A stretch of DNA of 64,000 nt from Colwellia sp. 75C3 (GTDB lineage: Bacteria; Pseudomonadota; Gammaproteobacteria; Enterobacterales; Alteromonadaceae): contig NZ_PJAU01000060.1 of assembly GCF_002836255.1 (NCBI RefSeq), positions 248,001 through 312,000 on the forward strand, in the 5' to 3' direction. Of the stretch, positions 27,268 to 36,579 are shown in pieces. Numbering within the stretch: position 1 is the stretch's first letter; each line of letters opens with the position of its first letter. A program made the position numbers and the translations under genes. The notes beneath the pieces are model-generated. The model had not been told where the DNA came from and did not search any database. It saw nothing but the letters and a program-made list of their open reading frames with translations.

Positions 27268-27651
27268 TTGGATAAAAATATGAAAGTACTTGTTGTTGAT
27301 GATTTTTCAACGATGAGACGTATAGTGAAAAATTTGTTGCGCGATTTAGGTTTCACCAACATTTCAGAAGCTGATGATGGCAGTACTGCTTTACCAATGC
27401 TTCAAGGTGGGGATTTTGATTTTGTTGTAACTGATTGGAACATGCCTGGTATGCAAGGTATAGATTTACTCAAAGCAATACGAGCTGATGCAAGTTTATC
27501 ACATATTCCTGTTTTGCTTATTACAGCTGAAGCTAAAAAAGAGCAAATCGTTATGGCTGCCCAAGCAGGTGTTAATGGCTATATTGTTAAACCATTTACA
27601 GCCGCAACATTAAAAACTAAGTTAGATAAGATTTTTGAACGCTTAGCTTAA
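27268..27651 (+). CDS. cheY: CheY, chemotaxis response regulator
   Basis: Phospho-CheY binds FliM and FliN to reverse the motor. I choose TTG at 27268 (MDKNMKVLVVDDF), because CCGGAGGG ends just before it with good spacing. The next ATG at 27280 would lose the site, and the upstream TTG at 27244 has none. The 127-residue single receiver domain has the acidic pair in VVDDF, the acceptor aspartate in VTDWNMPG, and the conserved TAEAKKEQI and VKPFTAATL. Confidence 0.94.
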   Translation: MDKNMKVLVVDDFSTMRRIVKNLLRDLGFTNISEADDGSTALPMLQGGDFDFVVTDWNMPGMQGIDLLKAIRADASLSHIPVLLITAEAKKEQIVMAAQAGVNGYIVKPFTAATLKTKLDKIFERLA

Positions 27652-27725
27652 TGTGAAGGCCTTAGCTAACATAATACTTGTTAGCTAAGTTAAGGTATTG
27701 ATAAATATTCTATTAAGGACTTTGC

Positions 27726-28469
27726 ATGAGTACAGCTATGACGGGGCAGATCTCATTAGAGCAAGCAAAATCTTTGGTTGTGTTTTTAGAAGCTGGCCAA
27801 CAAGCCGCAGCGGACGCGGTTATTGCTGAGATTCAAAATCCAATCAATTCAGAGCTTTTTGCAGAAATTGGTAAATTAACTCGCCAACTTCATGACTCAT
27901 TGACAAATTTTCAACTAGATTCTAGGTTGAATGATTTAGCAACGGCAGATATCCCCGATGCTAAAGAGCGATTGAATTATGTTATTACCAGAACAGAAGA
28001 AGCTGCAAATAAAACCATGGATGCTGTTGAGGCAATTTTTCCTGTAGTTGATACTATTGCTGGGCAAGTGGCTGCCGTGAATCCTTCGTGGACTAAGTTG
28101 ATGAATAATGAATTAGACTTAACAGAGTTTAAATCATTATGCCTTGATATCGATACCTTATTAAAAAACACAGGTAAAGAAACGCATAATATTCATAGAT
28201 TAATGACAGATGTTTTAATGGCGCAAGATTTTCAGGATTTAACCGGTCAAGTCATTCGAAAAGTTATTGATTTAGTAAGAGAAGTTGAAGACAGTTTAAT
28301 AAATATGTTGACAGCTTTTGGTATATCTGCAGAAAGAGCGCAGGAGCAAACTAGTCCTAAAGTAGGTGAGAACCTTGTTGAAGGGCCAATTGTAAATGCA
28401 GCAAACAGAGATGATGTAGTAGAAGATCAAGATGATGTTGACGATCTTTTATCAAGTTTAGGTTTTTAA
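27726..28469 (+). CDS. cheZ: CheZ, CheY-P phosphatase
   Basis: CheZ removes phosphate from CheY. The 247-residue helical protein has the catalytic region DVLMAQDFQDLTGQVIRKV, with the glutamine that attacks CheY-P. Its extreme C-terminus DDVDDLLSSLGF is the CheY-binding peptide. It lies between cheY and cheA, 15 bp before the latter. Confidence 0.96.
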   Translation: MSTAMTGQISLEQAKSLVVFLEAGQQAAADAVIAEIQNPINSELFAEIGKLTRQLHDSLTNFQLDSRLNDLATADIPDAKERLNYVITRTEEAANKTMDAVEAIFPVVDTIAGQVAAVNPSWTKLMNNELDLTEFKSLCLDIDTLLKNTGKETHNIHRLMTDVLMAQDFQDLTGQVIRKVIDLVREVEDSLINMLTAFGISAERAQEQTSPKVGENLVEGPIVNAANRDDVVEDQDDVDDLLSSLGF

Positions 28470-28484
28470 TGGGAGAGTTACTGC

Positions 28485-30644
28485 ATGTCTTTTGAAGCAG
28501 ATGAAGAAATTTTACAGGACTTTTTAGTTGAAGCGGGTGAAATCTTAGAGTCGCTTTCAGAGGAGTTAGTCGAGCTCGAAAATGACGTAGATAATGCTGA
28601 ATTATTAAATTCTATTTTCCGTGGTTTTCATACAGTGAAAGGTGGCGCAGGCTTTTTAGCCCTAGGTCACTTAGTCGATGTATGCCATGGCGCTGAAAAT
28701 ATATTCGACTTATTACGTACAGGAAAGCGCTCCGTTAATGCGGAACTTATGGATACAATTTTATCAGCACTAGATACAGTCAATGATATGTTTGTGTTGG
28801 TACAAAATAAAGAACCCCTTGTTCCTGCCGACGCTAATTTACTCGCAGAACTTGAGCGCCTTAGTAAACCAGACTCAGTAAAACCTGTGGAAGCTGTAGC
28901 CGTTGTTGAAGATATAGCTCAACCCGTTGAAAGTAAAGCGGAATCAAGCTCAAGTGATGAAATGAGTGAAGATGAGTTTGAGCGACTATTAGATGAATTG
29001 CATGGTTCGGGAAGCGTACCAACGACCCCTAGTGTTAGTGAATCTGTGTCTGTTGCACCCGCGCCTTCTAGTGCTCCTAGCATGGATGGTTCAAGTGATG
29101 AGATTTCAGATGATGAATTTGAATCATTATTAGATGAGTTGCACGGACAAGGAGCTTTTTCAGCTGACGCCCCAGAAGGAGCAAGTGCCGCTCTGAGTAG
29201 TTCGAGCGACGATATTGATGACCTTGAATTTGAAAAACTGTTGGATGAACTTCATGGTAAAGGTAATGCACCTAAGTCGGTAGAAAACGCTTTGCCTAAT
29301 GAAAGTATTACTCCACCACCCACTCCTGTAAAACCAGTACAAGCCAGCGCTGCAGTACCAAAACCAGTACCCCAAAAGCCTGTTCAGAAAAAACAGCAAG
29401 AAGCACCAGTGAAAGCTACTCCTAAGAAAGCTAGCCCTACACCGGCAGCTCAAGGTGAAACAACGGTTCGTGTTGATACTAAGCGACTTGATCAAATAAT
29501 GAATATGGTCGGTGAGCTAGTACTAGTGAGAAACCGCTTAACTAGTTTAGGCCTAGTTTCAGATGATGAAGACCTGAATAAGGCTGTTACTAATTTAGAT
29601 GCAGTAACTACCGATCTGCAAGGCGCTGTAATGCAAACGCGAATGCAGCCAATTAAAAAAGTTTTTGGTCGTTTTCCTCGAGTTGTTCGCGATTTGGCGC
29701 GTAGCTTGAATAAAGAAATTGCATTGATTTTAGAAGGCGAAGAGACTGATTTAGATAAAAACTTGGTAGAGGCACTTGCTGACCCTCTTGTGCATTTAGT
29801 TAGAAATTCTGTCGATCATGGTGTAGAAGCCCCTGATGTTCGAGAAGCTCTGGGTAAACCAAGAGAAGGTACTGTACTTCTTTCAGCCTCCCAAGAAGGC
29901 GACCATATACTATTGACCATTAAAGATGATGGCGCAGGTATGGATGCTGAAAAATTAAAGAATATTGCCATAGAACGTGGGGTACTTGATGCCGAAGCGG
30001 CAGCACGTATGCCAGATAAAGAAGCATTTAGTCTTATTTTTGCTCCAGGTTTTTCAACAAAAACTGAAATTTCAGAAGTTTCAGGCCGTGGCGTTGGTAT
30101 GGATGTTGTTAAAACCAAAATCACTCAGCTTAATGGTACGGTAAATATTGATTCTGAGTTAGGTGTCGGTACCATACTTGAAATTAAAGTTCCATTAACC
30201 TTAGCAATACTTCCAACATTAATGGTTGTTGTTGGCAAGCAAACATTTGCTTTACCATTAGCATCGGTTAATGAAATATTTCATCTGGATTTATCGAACA
30301 CAAACAGTGTCGATGGACAGTTGACCATTATCGTACGTGAAAAAGCTATACCGTTGTTTTATTTAGATCAGTGGTTAATACGCGATTTTGTTAAAAAGTC
30401 TCGTGATAAAGGTCATGTAGTCATTGTGCAGCTCGGTAATCAACAAGTTGGATTTGTTGTTGATAGCTTAATAGGTCAAGAAGAAGTTGTGATAAAGCCA
30501 CTGGATAGATTACTTCATGGAACACCTGGCATGGCAGGTGCTACGATTACCAGTGATGGTGGTATTGCGCTAATTTTAGATATAGCGAATTTGTTGAAAT
30601 TTTACGCTAAGAAATCACCCGTCAATAAAAAATTACGCAGTTAG
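28485..30644 (+). CDS. cheA: CheA, chemotaxis histidine kinase with triple acidic linker repeat
   Basis: CheA phosphorylates CheY and CheB in response to chemoreceptors. The 719-residue kinase has the HPt domain with H49 in FRGFHTVKGGAGF. It then has a long linker (130-325) with no recognisable P2 domain but three copies of a motif of the form SSDxxxDxEFExLLDELHG (about 154-174, 203-221, 239-258), followed by a Pro/Lys-rich stretch. The dimerisation, HATPase (LVRNSVDHGVE, DDGAGMD, SGRGVGMDVV) and CheW-like domains follow. The gene starts 15 bp after cheZ. Confidence 0.95.
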   Translation: MSFEADEEILQDFLVEAGEILESLSEELVELENDVDNAELLNSIFRGFHTVKGGAGFLALGHLVDVCHGAENIFDLLRTGKRSVNAELMDTILSALDTVNDMFVLVQNKEPLVPADANLLAELERLSKPDSVKPVEAVAVVEDIAQPVESKAESSSSDEMSEDEFERLLDELHGSGSVPTTPSVSESVSVAPAPSSAPSMDGSSDEISDDEFESLLDELHGQGAFSADAPEGASAALSSSSDDIDDLEFEKLLDELHGKGNAPKSVENALPNESITPPPTPVKPVQASAAVPKPVPQKPVQKKQQEAPVKATPKKASPTPAAQGETTVRVDTKRLDQIMNMVGELVLVRNRLTSLGLVSDDEDLNKAVTNLDAVTTDLQGAVMQTRMQPIKKVFGRFPRVVRDLARSLNKEIALILEGEETDLDKNLVEALADPLVHLVRNSVDHGVEAPDVREALGKPREGTVLLSASQEGDHILLTIKDDGAGMDAEKLKNIAIERGVLDAEAAARMPDKEAFSLIFAPGFSTKTEISEVSGRGVGMDVVKTKITQLNGTVNIDSELGVGTILEIKVPLTLAILPTLMVVVGKQTFALPLASVNEIFHLDLSNTNSVDGQLTIIVREKAIPLFYLDQWLIRDFVKKSRDKGHVVIVQLGNQQVGFVVDSLIGQEEVVIKPLDRLLHGTPGMAGATITSDGGIALILDIANLLKFYAKKSPVNKKLRS
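28944..29264 (+). repeat. Triple acidic repeat in the CheA linker
   Basis: Three diverged copies of a roughly 20-residue unit ending LLDELHGxG are spaced by 25-30 residues of Ser/Pro/Ala linker. The protein motif is conserved while the DNA has drifted, which suggests selection on the peptide. Confidence 0.85.
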
Positions 30645-30726
30645 ATATATACAAAAGTAGTACACTTTTGTGTATACCTGAGTGTACTTATACAGCGCTA
30701 ATTTAAAACGTTATCAGAGAAGTTAA

Positions 30727-31845
30727 ATGGCCTACAAGGTACTTGTTGTTGATGATTCGAGCTTTTTTAGACGCCGAGTCACTGACATCCTTAATAAAGA
30801 TGCTAAATTAAACGTAATTGACGTAGCAGTGAATGGTCAGGAAGCGGTTGAGAAGGCAATATTACTTAAACCTGATGTAATCACTATGGATATTGAAATG
30901 CCAGTGCTAAATGGTATTGACGCTGTAAAACAGATTATGGCGAAATCTCCTACGGCAATATTGATGTTTTCATCATTAACGCATCAAGGTGCTAAAGCAA
31001 CCTTGGAAGCACTTGAAGCTGGAGCAATAGATTTTTTACCTAAAAAATTTAGTGAAATTGCAAAGAGTAGTGATGAGGCTGGTAGTCTACTGCGCCAACG
31101 AGTGGTTGAAATAGCTCGGAAACCGGGCAGCCTAAAAGCAAAACCTATTGCTCGGTCTAGAACACCTAGTCCACTAATACCTAAGGAAAGGCTGACTAGT
31201 AGTTATATTAGACCGGCTAATCATATAGCTAAAGAAAAAAAATCGCTTACCCGCAGTTCAGGTAAAGAATATAAACTTATGGCTATTGGTACTTCAACTG
31301 GTGGTCCGGTAGCATTACAAAAAATACTGGTTCAACTTGACCATAACTTTCCTTTACCAATTATAATTGTTCAGCATATGCCTGCAGCCTTTACTGCTGC
31401 CTTTGCTAGTAGACTAAATACCTTGTGTAAAATAACAGTGAAAGAAGCAGGAAATGGTGATGTGCTGAAACCTGGACATGCGTATCTAGCACCTGGTGGA
31501 CGTCAAATGATTATTTCGGGCAGTGCACAATCAGCAAAAATTAAAATTTTAGATGATGATTCTCCTAAAATCACCTTCAAACCTAGTGTTGATATTAGCT
31601 TCGGCTCAGCTGCAAAAACATTTGCAGGTAAAGTCCTTGGCGTGATATTGACAGGCATGGGCTCTGATGGAAAGGAAGGCTCTAGAATGTTAAAAGCTAA
31701 TGGTGCAACAATTTGGTCGCAGGATGAAGAATCATGCGTTGTTTATGGTATGCCTCAAGCAATAGATAAGGCTGGACTATCTGATTTATCACTTCCATTG
31801 GACGCGATAGCTGCTTCTATGATTAAGGAAGTTGGTTGTGGATAA
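30727..31845 (+). CDS. cheB: CheB, chemoreceptor methylesterase
   Basis: CheB demethylates or deamidates receptors for adaptation. The 372-residue protein has a receiver domain with acceptor D55 (ITMDIEMPV), a basic linker (about 130-180) and the methylesterase domain. The catalytic serine lies in GTSTGGPVAL, the histidine in VQHMPAAFT and the aspartate in GMGSDGKEG. The partner methyltransferase cheR is not in this window. It overlaps motC by 14 bp. Confidence 0.96.
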   Translation: MAYKVLVVDDSSFFRRRVTDILNKDAKLNVIDVAVNGQEAVEKAILLKPDVITMDIEMPVLNGIDAVKQIMAKSPTAILMFSSLTHQGAKATLEALEAGAIDFLPKKFSEIAKSSDEAGSLLRQRVVEIARKPGSLKAKPIARSRTPSPLIPKERLTSSYIRPANHIAKEKKSLTRSSGKEYKLMAIGTSTGGPVALQKILVQLDHNFPLPIIIVQHMPAAFTAAFASRLNTLCKITVKEAGNGDVLKPGHAYLAPGGRQMIISGSAQSAKIKILDDDSPKITFKPSVDISFGSAAKTFAGKVLGVILTGMGSDGKEGSRMLKANGATIWSQDEESCVVYGMPQAIDKAGLSDLSLPLDAIAASMIKEVGCG

Positions 31846-32584
31846 GTTGAGTCTTGCGGGACTATTTGTTGCCATTCTTGCCATTTATATCGGGTTTACG
31901 CTTGATGGCGGCCACTTATCTGCCTTATTCGAATTGCCTGCTTTTATTATTGTCTTTGGCGGTACTTTAGGCGCCGTTATGCTGCAATCGTCAATGATGC
32001 AATTTACTCATGCACTATCATTACTTAAATGGGTTTTCTTTCCACCCAAATATGATATGGATCGGGGAATTAATGAAATCGTCACATGGGCTACGAAGGC
32101 GAGAGAATCAGGCTATCTCGCATTAGAGGATACAGCGTTAGAAATTGAAGATAGTTATACTCAAAAAGGTCTTAATTTATTGGTAGATGGTATTGAACTT
32201 GATAATTTTCGGGTTGCATTAGAGTTAGATTTAGATATCTATCGTGAGCATAACTTACGATCTGCGAATGTTTATGAAGCAATGGGCGGTTATAGCCCAA
32301 CGGTTGGTATACTAGGGGCCGTGCTTGGTCTGATTCATGCTATGAGCAATTTAACAGAGCCCGCTTTATTAGGGCAAGGTATTGCAACTGCCTTTATTGC
32401 CACCATTTATGGTGTAGGTTTTGCTAACTTACTTTATTTACCCGTAGCAAATAAAATACGCGCTATTATTCATCAGCAAACAATGTATCGTGAAATGGTT
32501 TGTGAAGGGTTAGTGTCAATTGCCCACGGTGAAAATCCTCATGCCATTGAAAATAAATTATCTGCATTTAGGTTAGAACAATGA
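31832..32584 (+). CDS. motC: MotC-type flagellar stator protein (MotA family)
   Basis: This is the MotA-like half of a stator that drives rotation. The 250-residue protein has four membrane helices, with the cytoplasmic loop between helices 2 and 3. The family region GGYSPTVGILGAVLGLIHAM lies at helix 3. In Pseudomonas a second stator, MotCD, lies at this same position after cheB, which is why I use that name. It overlaps cheB by 14 bp and motD by 4 bp. Confidence 0.9.
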   Translation: MVVDKLSLAGLFVAILAIYIGFTLDGGHLSALFELPAFIIVFGGTLGAVMLQSSMMQFTHALSLLKWVFFPPKYDMDRGINEIVTWATKARESGYLALEDTALEIEDSYTQKGLNLLVDGIELDNFRVALELDLDIYREHNLRSANVYEAMGGYSPTVGILGAVLGLIHAMSNLTEPALLGQGIATAFIATIYGVGFANLLYLPVANKIRAIIHQQTMYREMVCEGLVSIAHGENPHAIENKLSAFRLEQ

Positions 32585-33600
32585 ATCGTCAGCGTACGAG
32601 AAGGCACACGATAGAACAGGATAATGTTCATCGTTGGTTAGTCTCTTATGCTGATTATATGACGTTGATGTTTGCCTTATTTGTTGTGTTATATGCAATG
32701 GCAATGGTGAACGAAAAGCCTTTCGAAAGTATTACAGAATCTTTTGGTCGTGTATTTCAAGGCGATGATGATGAAACTAAAAATCGAGGCCATGGCGATA
32801 GTGTTTTAATGGTTAATACCAGTAAAACGAATAAAAAATTATATGGCAATGGTATTTTAGACGTTGCCGGACCGGAACTTGTTGATAATGAAAAAAATCT
32901 GTCTAATATTTCTGATGAGCAAGTAGGTAACAACTTAAGTTCATTAGAAGAAGAGTTACATACAGCTTTACATGATTTGGTAGAATCTGGTTTTGCGCAA
33001 TTACAAATAGATGGTGATTGGTTAGAAATAGAATTAAATAGTGGTTTGTTGTTTCCCAGTGGTTCATCTTCAGCAACATTATCAGCAGAGGCCATTTTAT
33101 CAGCCATTTATGATGTTATTGGCAAGGCTAGTAACTTTATTCGCGTACGAGGTTATACCGATAACCAAGCCATAAATAATGAAATTTATTCCTCTAATTG
33201 GGAACTCTCTGTTTTTAGAGCTACTGCTATATTGAGAGTATTGGAGACGTTAGGTTTAAATCCCGCGCGAATGGCTATTGAAGGTTATGGTCAATATTAT
33301 CCAAGCGCAAATAATTTAACAAAGCAGGGTCGAGCAAAAAATAGAAAAGTTGTCGTCGCTATTTCTAAATATGGATTAGAAAAGACTAATTTACTTATAA
33401 CACCAACGATAGACTTGAAAAATGTAGAATCGATTACTCAGCCTGCCTCAGCCAATGAAAAAAGTATTAATGAGTCAAGTAATATCAAGGTAATTCGATT
33501 AGACAATGGTGGTATTCGTATTACAACTCGAGATGAGAATGTATCCCCATCTGATACCAGTATCACCAAAGATAAAAACAAAAGTGATGGTATAGAATAA
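32581..33600 (+). CDS. motD: MotD-type flagellar stator protein (MotB family)
   Basis: This is the peptidoglycan-anchoring stator half. The 339-residue protein has a basic N-terminus and one membrane helix with the ion-binding aspartate D25 in SYADYMTLMFALFVVLYAM. The OmpA-like domain follows (IRVRGYTDNQAINNEIYSSN, WELSVFRATAILRVLE, RAKNRKVVVAI). An unusually long polar C-terminal tail of about 70 residues follows. Whether it uses protons or sodium cannot be told from this. Confidence 0.9.
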   Translation: MNRQRTRRHTIEQDNVHRWLVSYADYMTLMFALFVVLYAMAMVNEKPFESITESFGRVFQGDDDETKNRGHGDSVLMVNTSKTNKKLYGNGILDVAGPELVDNEKNLSNISDEQVGNNLSSLEEELHTALHDLVESGFAQLQIDGDWLEIELNSGLLFPSGSSSATLSAEAILSAIYDVIGKASNFIRVRGYTDNQAINNEIYSSNWELSVFRATAILRVLETLGLNPARMAIEGYGQYYPSANNLTKQGRAKNRKVVVAISKYGLEKTNLLITPTIDLKNVESITQPASANEKSINESSNIKVIRLDNGGIRITTRDENVSPSDTSITKDKNKSDGIE

Positions 33601-33652
33601 AACAACCAATCAGGTGACTGATAAATTCAATAAAAGTAAGTGAGTAGTAACC

Positions 33653-34441
33653 TTGATAGTGTGGACCGTAGCAAACCAAAAAGGTGGTGTTGGTAAAACC
33701 ACAACAACTATTGCGCTTGCAGGTATACTTGCGGAGCAGGGCTATAGAGTCTTACTCGTTGATACAGACCCTCATGCATCACTTAGTTATTATTTTGGCA
33801 TTGAGTCAGAAGATTTAGACCTTAGTGTTTATGAATTATTTACCCAAGTATCATCAAGAGAGCAAATTTTACAAACCTTATGTCCAACTCAGTACCCAAA
33901 TATTGATATATTACCCGCAACGATGGGGCTGGCAACACTAGACCGATCTTTGGGGACTAAAGGTGGTATGGGCTTGGTGCTGAAGAAAGCAGTACAAAAA
34001 GTAGCAGATAGCTACGATTATATTTTGATCGATTGTCCACCGGTACTAGGCGTATTAATGGTAAATGCGTTAGCAGCAGCAGATAGTATAGTTATCCCAG
34101 TTCAAACAGAGTTCCTTGCGCTTAAGGGACTAGACCGTATGATTAAAACAATGGAGATAATGCAAGGAGAGCAAGATACTCCCTTTAAATACACTATAGT
34201 GCCAACTATGTTTGATAAAAGAACTAAAGCCTCTATTTTGGCCTTTAAAAAGCTGCAAGAAGTCTATACTAATAAGATATGGCCGGGAGTAATCCCCGTT
34301 GATACCAATTTGAGAAATGCTAGTTCTGCTCAAAAAGTGCCTTCAGATTATGCCGCTAATTCTCGAGGTACATTAGCTTATAAAAGTCTTTTGAGTTTTT
34401 TAATCAAACAGAGCATGAAGAATAATGAGGTTGAACGCTAA
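33653..34441 (+). CDS. parC: ParC, ParA-like ATPase positioning chemotaxis arrays
   Basis: ParC, here 262 residues, recruits the chemoreceptor array to the flagellated pole in Vibrio. It has the deviant Walker A KGGVGKTT in MIVWTVANQKGGVGKTTT, Walker A' LLVDTDPHASLS and Walker B YILIDCPP. There is no DNA-binding HTH and no parB next door, which argues against plasmid or chromosome partition. The start is TTG at 33653. The following gene, parP, begins immediately after its stop. Confidence 0.88.
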   Translation: MIVWTVANQKGGVGKTTTTIALAGILAEQGYRVLLVDTDPHASLSYYFGIESEDLDLSVYELFTQVSSREQILQTLCPTQYPNIDILPATMGLATLDRSLGTKGGMGLVLKKAVQKVADSYDYILIDCPPVLGVLMVNALAAADSIVIPVQTEFLALKGLDRMIKTMEIMQGEQDTPFKYTIVPTMFDKRTKASILAFKKLQEVYTNKIWPGVIPVDTNLRNASSAQKVPSDYAANSRGTLAYKSLLSFLIKQSMKNNEVER

Positions 34442-35194
34442 ATGAGTAAATCGTTAACCGCTAGTAAAAAGGTGATGAAAACCTATTTATCAGAGCTATT
34501 AACCGATCCAGACGTTGTGGAAGAGTTACCACAACAGCGTATTGAGAAACAAACGTTTAGTAAACCAATAGCGCATAAAGACAATAAGTCTTTAGAAAAA
34601 CTATTAAAAACAGTTAGTGAGCCTAAAGAAGAACTTGTCAGTAAAAAAACCATTAAAGCGAATGTAGCCGATATTGATTTACTGCCTATTTCAACTGAAA
34701 AAAGTCGTTCTCAACTTTCTGATGCAAAAGACAAAAGTTATCGCCAAGGTGACTTCCAAGCCATGTTTTTTGAAGTTGCAGGTTTAACAATAGCAGTACC
34801 TTTAATAGAACTAGGCGGAATTCATAAAGTAGATAAAATGACAAGCTTAGTGGGAAAACCCGATTGGTTTAAAGGCGTTATGCTTTATCGTGATGAAAAA
34901 ATTAATGCTGTAGATACGGCATTATGGGTTATGCCAGAAAAATGTGACGAAACTTTAAAAAATTCGCTAAACTATCAATATATTATCATGTTAAATGATA
35001 GTCCTTGGGGATTGATGGCTGAACATCTTGTAGATACTGTAGTATTGTCTCAAGATGAAGTGAAATGGCTAGACTCAACTAATAAACGCCCGTGGTTAGC
35101 CGGATTAGTCAAAGATAAAATGTGTGCTTTACTTGATGTAAATGCTTTAATTCAATTGCTTGATAAAGGTAGCAATATCTATCAAGAACAGTAA
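34442..35194 (+). CDS. parP: ParP, CheW-domain partner of ParC
   Basis: ParP links ParC to CheA and keeps arrays at the pole. In this 250-residue protein, residues 1-110 are a variable Lys/Glu-rich region with no fold I recognise. Residues about 112-245 are a CheW-like domain (FFEVAGLTIAVPLIELGGIH, PDWFKGVMLYRDEKINAVD). The start abuts the parC stop. The gene order parC-parP-cheW is the one described in Vibrio and Pseudomonas. Confidence 0.87.
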   Translation: MSKSLTASKKVMKTYLSELLTDPDVVEELPQQRIEKQTFSKPIAHKDNKSLEKLLKTVSEPKEELVSKKTIKANVADIDLLPISTEKSRSQLSDAKDKSYRQGDFQAMFFEVAGLTIAVPLIELGGIHKVDKMTSLVGKPDWFKGVMLYRDEKINAVDTALWVMPEKCDETLKNSLNYQYIIMLNDSPWGLMAEHLVDTVVLSQDEVKWLDSTNKRPWLAGLVKDKMCALLDVNALIQLLDKGSNIYQEQ

Positions 35195-35251
35195 ATTATC
35201 CCTGTCTAGATATAGGCAGTATAAAAGTCAGTAATTTGAGAGGCGAATAAT

Positions 35252-35746
35252 ATGTCTAATATAAGACGAAGTGCAAGTGATAAAGTTGAAGCTAATGATG
35301 AGGTACTGCAGTGGGTAACCTTTAAACTAGAAAATGAAACTTATGGTATTAATGTTATGCAGGTGCAAGAGGTTTTACGCTACAGTGAAATAGCTCCAGT
35401 TCCTGGTGCACCGCTTTATGTACTTGGTATTCTTAATTTACGTGGCAATGTAGTAACTGTTATAGATACTCGCTCTCGATTTGGTTTAGATCCGTGCGAC
35501 ATTACTGATAATACCCGTGTGGTCGTTATAGAGTCAGAAAAGCAAGTTATTGGTATTCTTGTTGATAGTGTTGCTGAGGTTGTCTATTTAAAGTCTTCAG
35601 AAATCGATGTAGCGCCAAACGTTGGCAATGAAGAGAGTGCTCAGTTTATCCAAGGTGTATCTAATCGCGATGGCGAATTACTTATTTTAGTCGACTTAGA
35701 TAAGTTACTGTCTGATGATGAGTGGGACGAACTTAAACAGTTCTAA
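35252..35746 (+). CDS. cheW: CheW, chemoreceptor-kinase coupling protein
   Basis: CheW bridges chemoreceptors to CheA. The 164-residue single-domain protein has WVTFKLENETYGINVMQVQE, GAPLYVLGILNLRGNVVTVID and GVSNRDGELLILVDLDKLL. It follows parP by 57 bp and is followed by an intrinsic terminator. Confidence 0.96.
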   Translation: MSNIRRSASDKVEANDEVLQWVTFKLENETYGINVMQVQEVLRYSEIAPVPGAPLYVLGILNLRGNVVTVIDTRSRFGLDPCDITDNTRVVVIESEKQVIGILVDSVAEVVYLKSSEIDVAPNVGNEESAQFIQGVSNRDGELLILVDLDKLLSDDEWDELKQF

Positions 35747-35784
35747 ATTTATCATTACGTCGCTCTGCAATTAATTGCCAGAAT

Positions 35785-35812
35785 AAAGTCTGTTTTTACA
35801 GACTTTTTTATT
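35785..35812 (+). terminator. Intrinsic terminator after cheW
   Basis: The stem AAAGTCTG/CAGACTTT with a short T-loop is followed by a T-run. It probably ends the main flagellar-chemotaxis transcript. Confidence 0.85.
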
Positions 35813-35869
35813 TATAATTATAGCGCAATGCAATTGTCCGTTTAGTTTTTCTTGAAGGCAAAACTTATA

Positions 35870-36340
35870 ATGTCATTATTAGCCGTCCCTATTATTGCAG
35901 TGCTAGCGCTATTTCTTGTCTTATTCACAAGTACCGTTTTATTTGTTTATCTTAATAAGCTTAAAAATAAAATGATAATTCTGAATATGGAAGTCCAAGG
36001 CCAATCTTTATTAGTTAATGAGTTACAAGCTTTAAATAATAAATTGCAGCAAGAGTTTGATGTTTTAGCGGAAAGTCGAGACAAACAAACCGCTGAAAAT
36101 ACTCAGATATCACAGCAATTAGAACACCGCATTAAAAATTTACAGCAACAAGCTATCGAACAACAGAAAGTATTTACACAATGGCAAGAAAGCCAAGGAC
36201 AAGATAAATTTTATAATCGAGCTTTTAAGTTAGCGGAAAAAGGTGCTGATATTGAAGAGATTATGGATGAATGTGAATTACCTCGAGCAGAAGTTGAAAT
36301 GTTATTGTCGGTCTATCAACAACGCGTGCGTGCCCAGTAA
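35870..36340 (+). CDS. DUF2802 membrane-anchored protein
   Basis: This 156-residue protein has one N-terminal membrane helix (VPIIAVLALFLVLFTSTVLF), a coiled coil (about 35-110) and a C-terminal helix-turn-helix-like segment (AFKLAEKGADIEEIMDECEL). This is the DUF2802 family, which sits after cheW in many polar-flagellated gammaproteobacteria. I prefer ATG at 35870 over TTG at 35852. The conserved position suggests a role in motility, but the function is not established. It lies beyond the cheW terminator and may have its own promoter. Confidence 0.8.
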   Translation: MSLLAVPIIAVLALFLVLFTSTVLFVYLNKLKNKMIILNMEVQGQSLLVNELQALNNKLQQEFDVLAESRDKQTAENTQISQQLEHRIKNLQQQAIEQQKVFTQWQESQGQDKFYNRAFKLAEKGADIEEIMDECELPRAEVEMLLSVYQQRVRAQ

Positions 36341-36579
36341 AGAATTATCACCAGTTTTTACTCAATGAAAATATCCCCATGACACCTGAAGATGCTGTTT
36401 CTTTACAAAGCTAGAAAATCAGGTCAAAGCCCGTTACGCAGATAATGGCTACTCCCTTATCAAGTATCGTATGAATATTTGAAACTGCGTTAAAACGTTA
36501 TTCACGCAACTATTCATTTTATGTTAAACTGCCGTCGTTTTTTAATACATCTTTATGTAACGGCAAGGAATTAGGCCCT

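Noticed and set aside
30648..30678. Imperfect inverted repeat around TACAAAAG / CTTTTGTGTA between cheA and cheB
   Set aside because: Mismatched arms and no T-run; too weak for a separate call.
33653..34441. ParA-like gene as a plasmid or chromosome partition locus
   Set aside because: No parB or parS-like sites nearby, and the gene order with parP and cheW fits the chemotaxis-array ParC.
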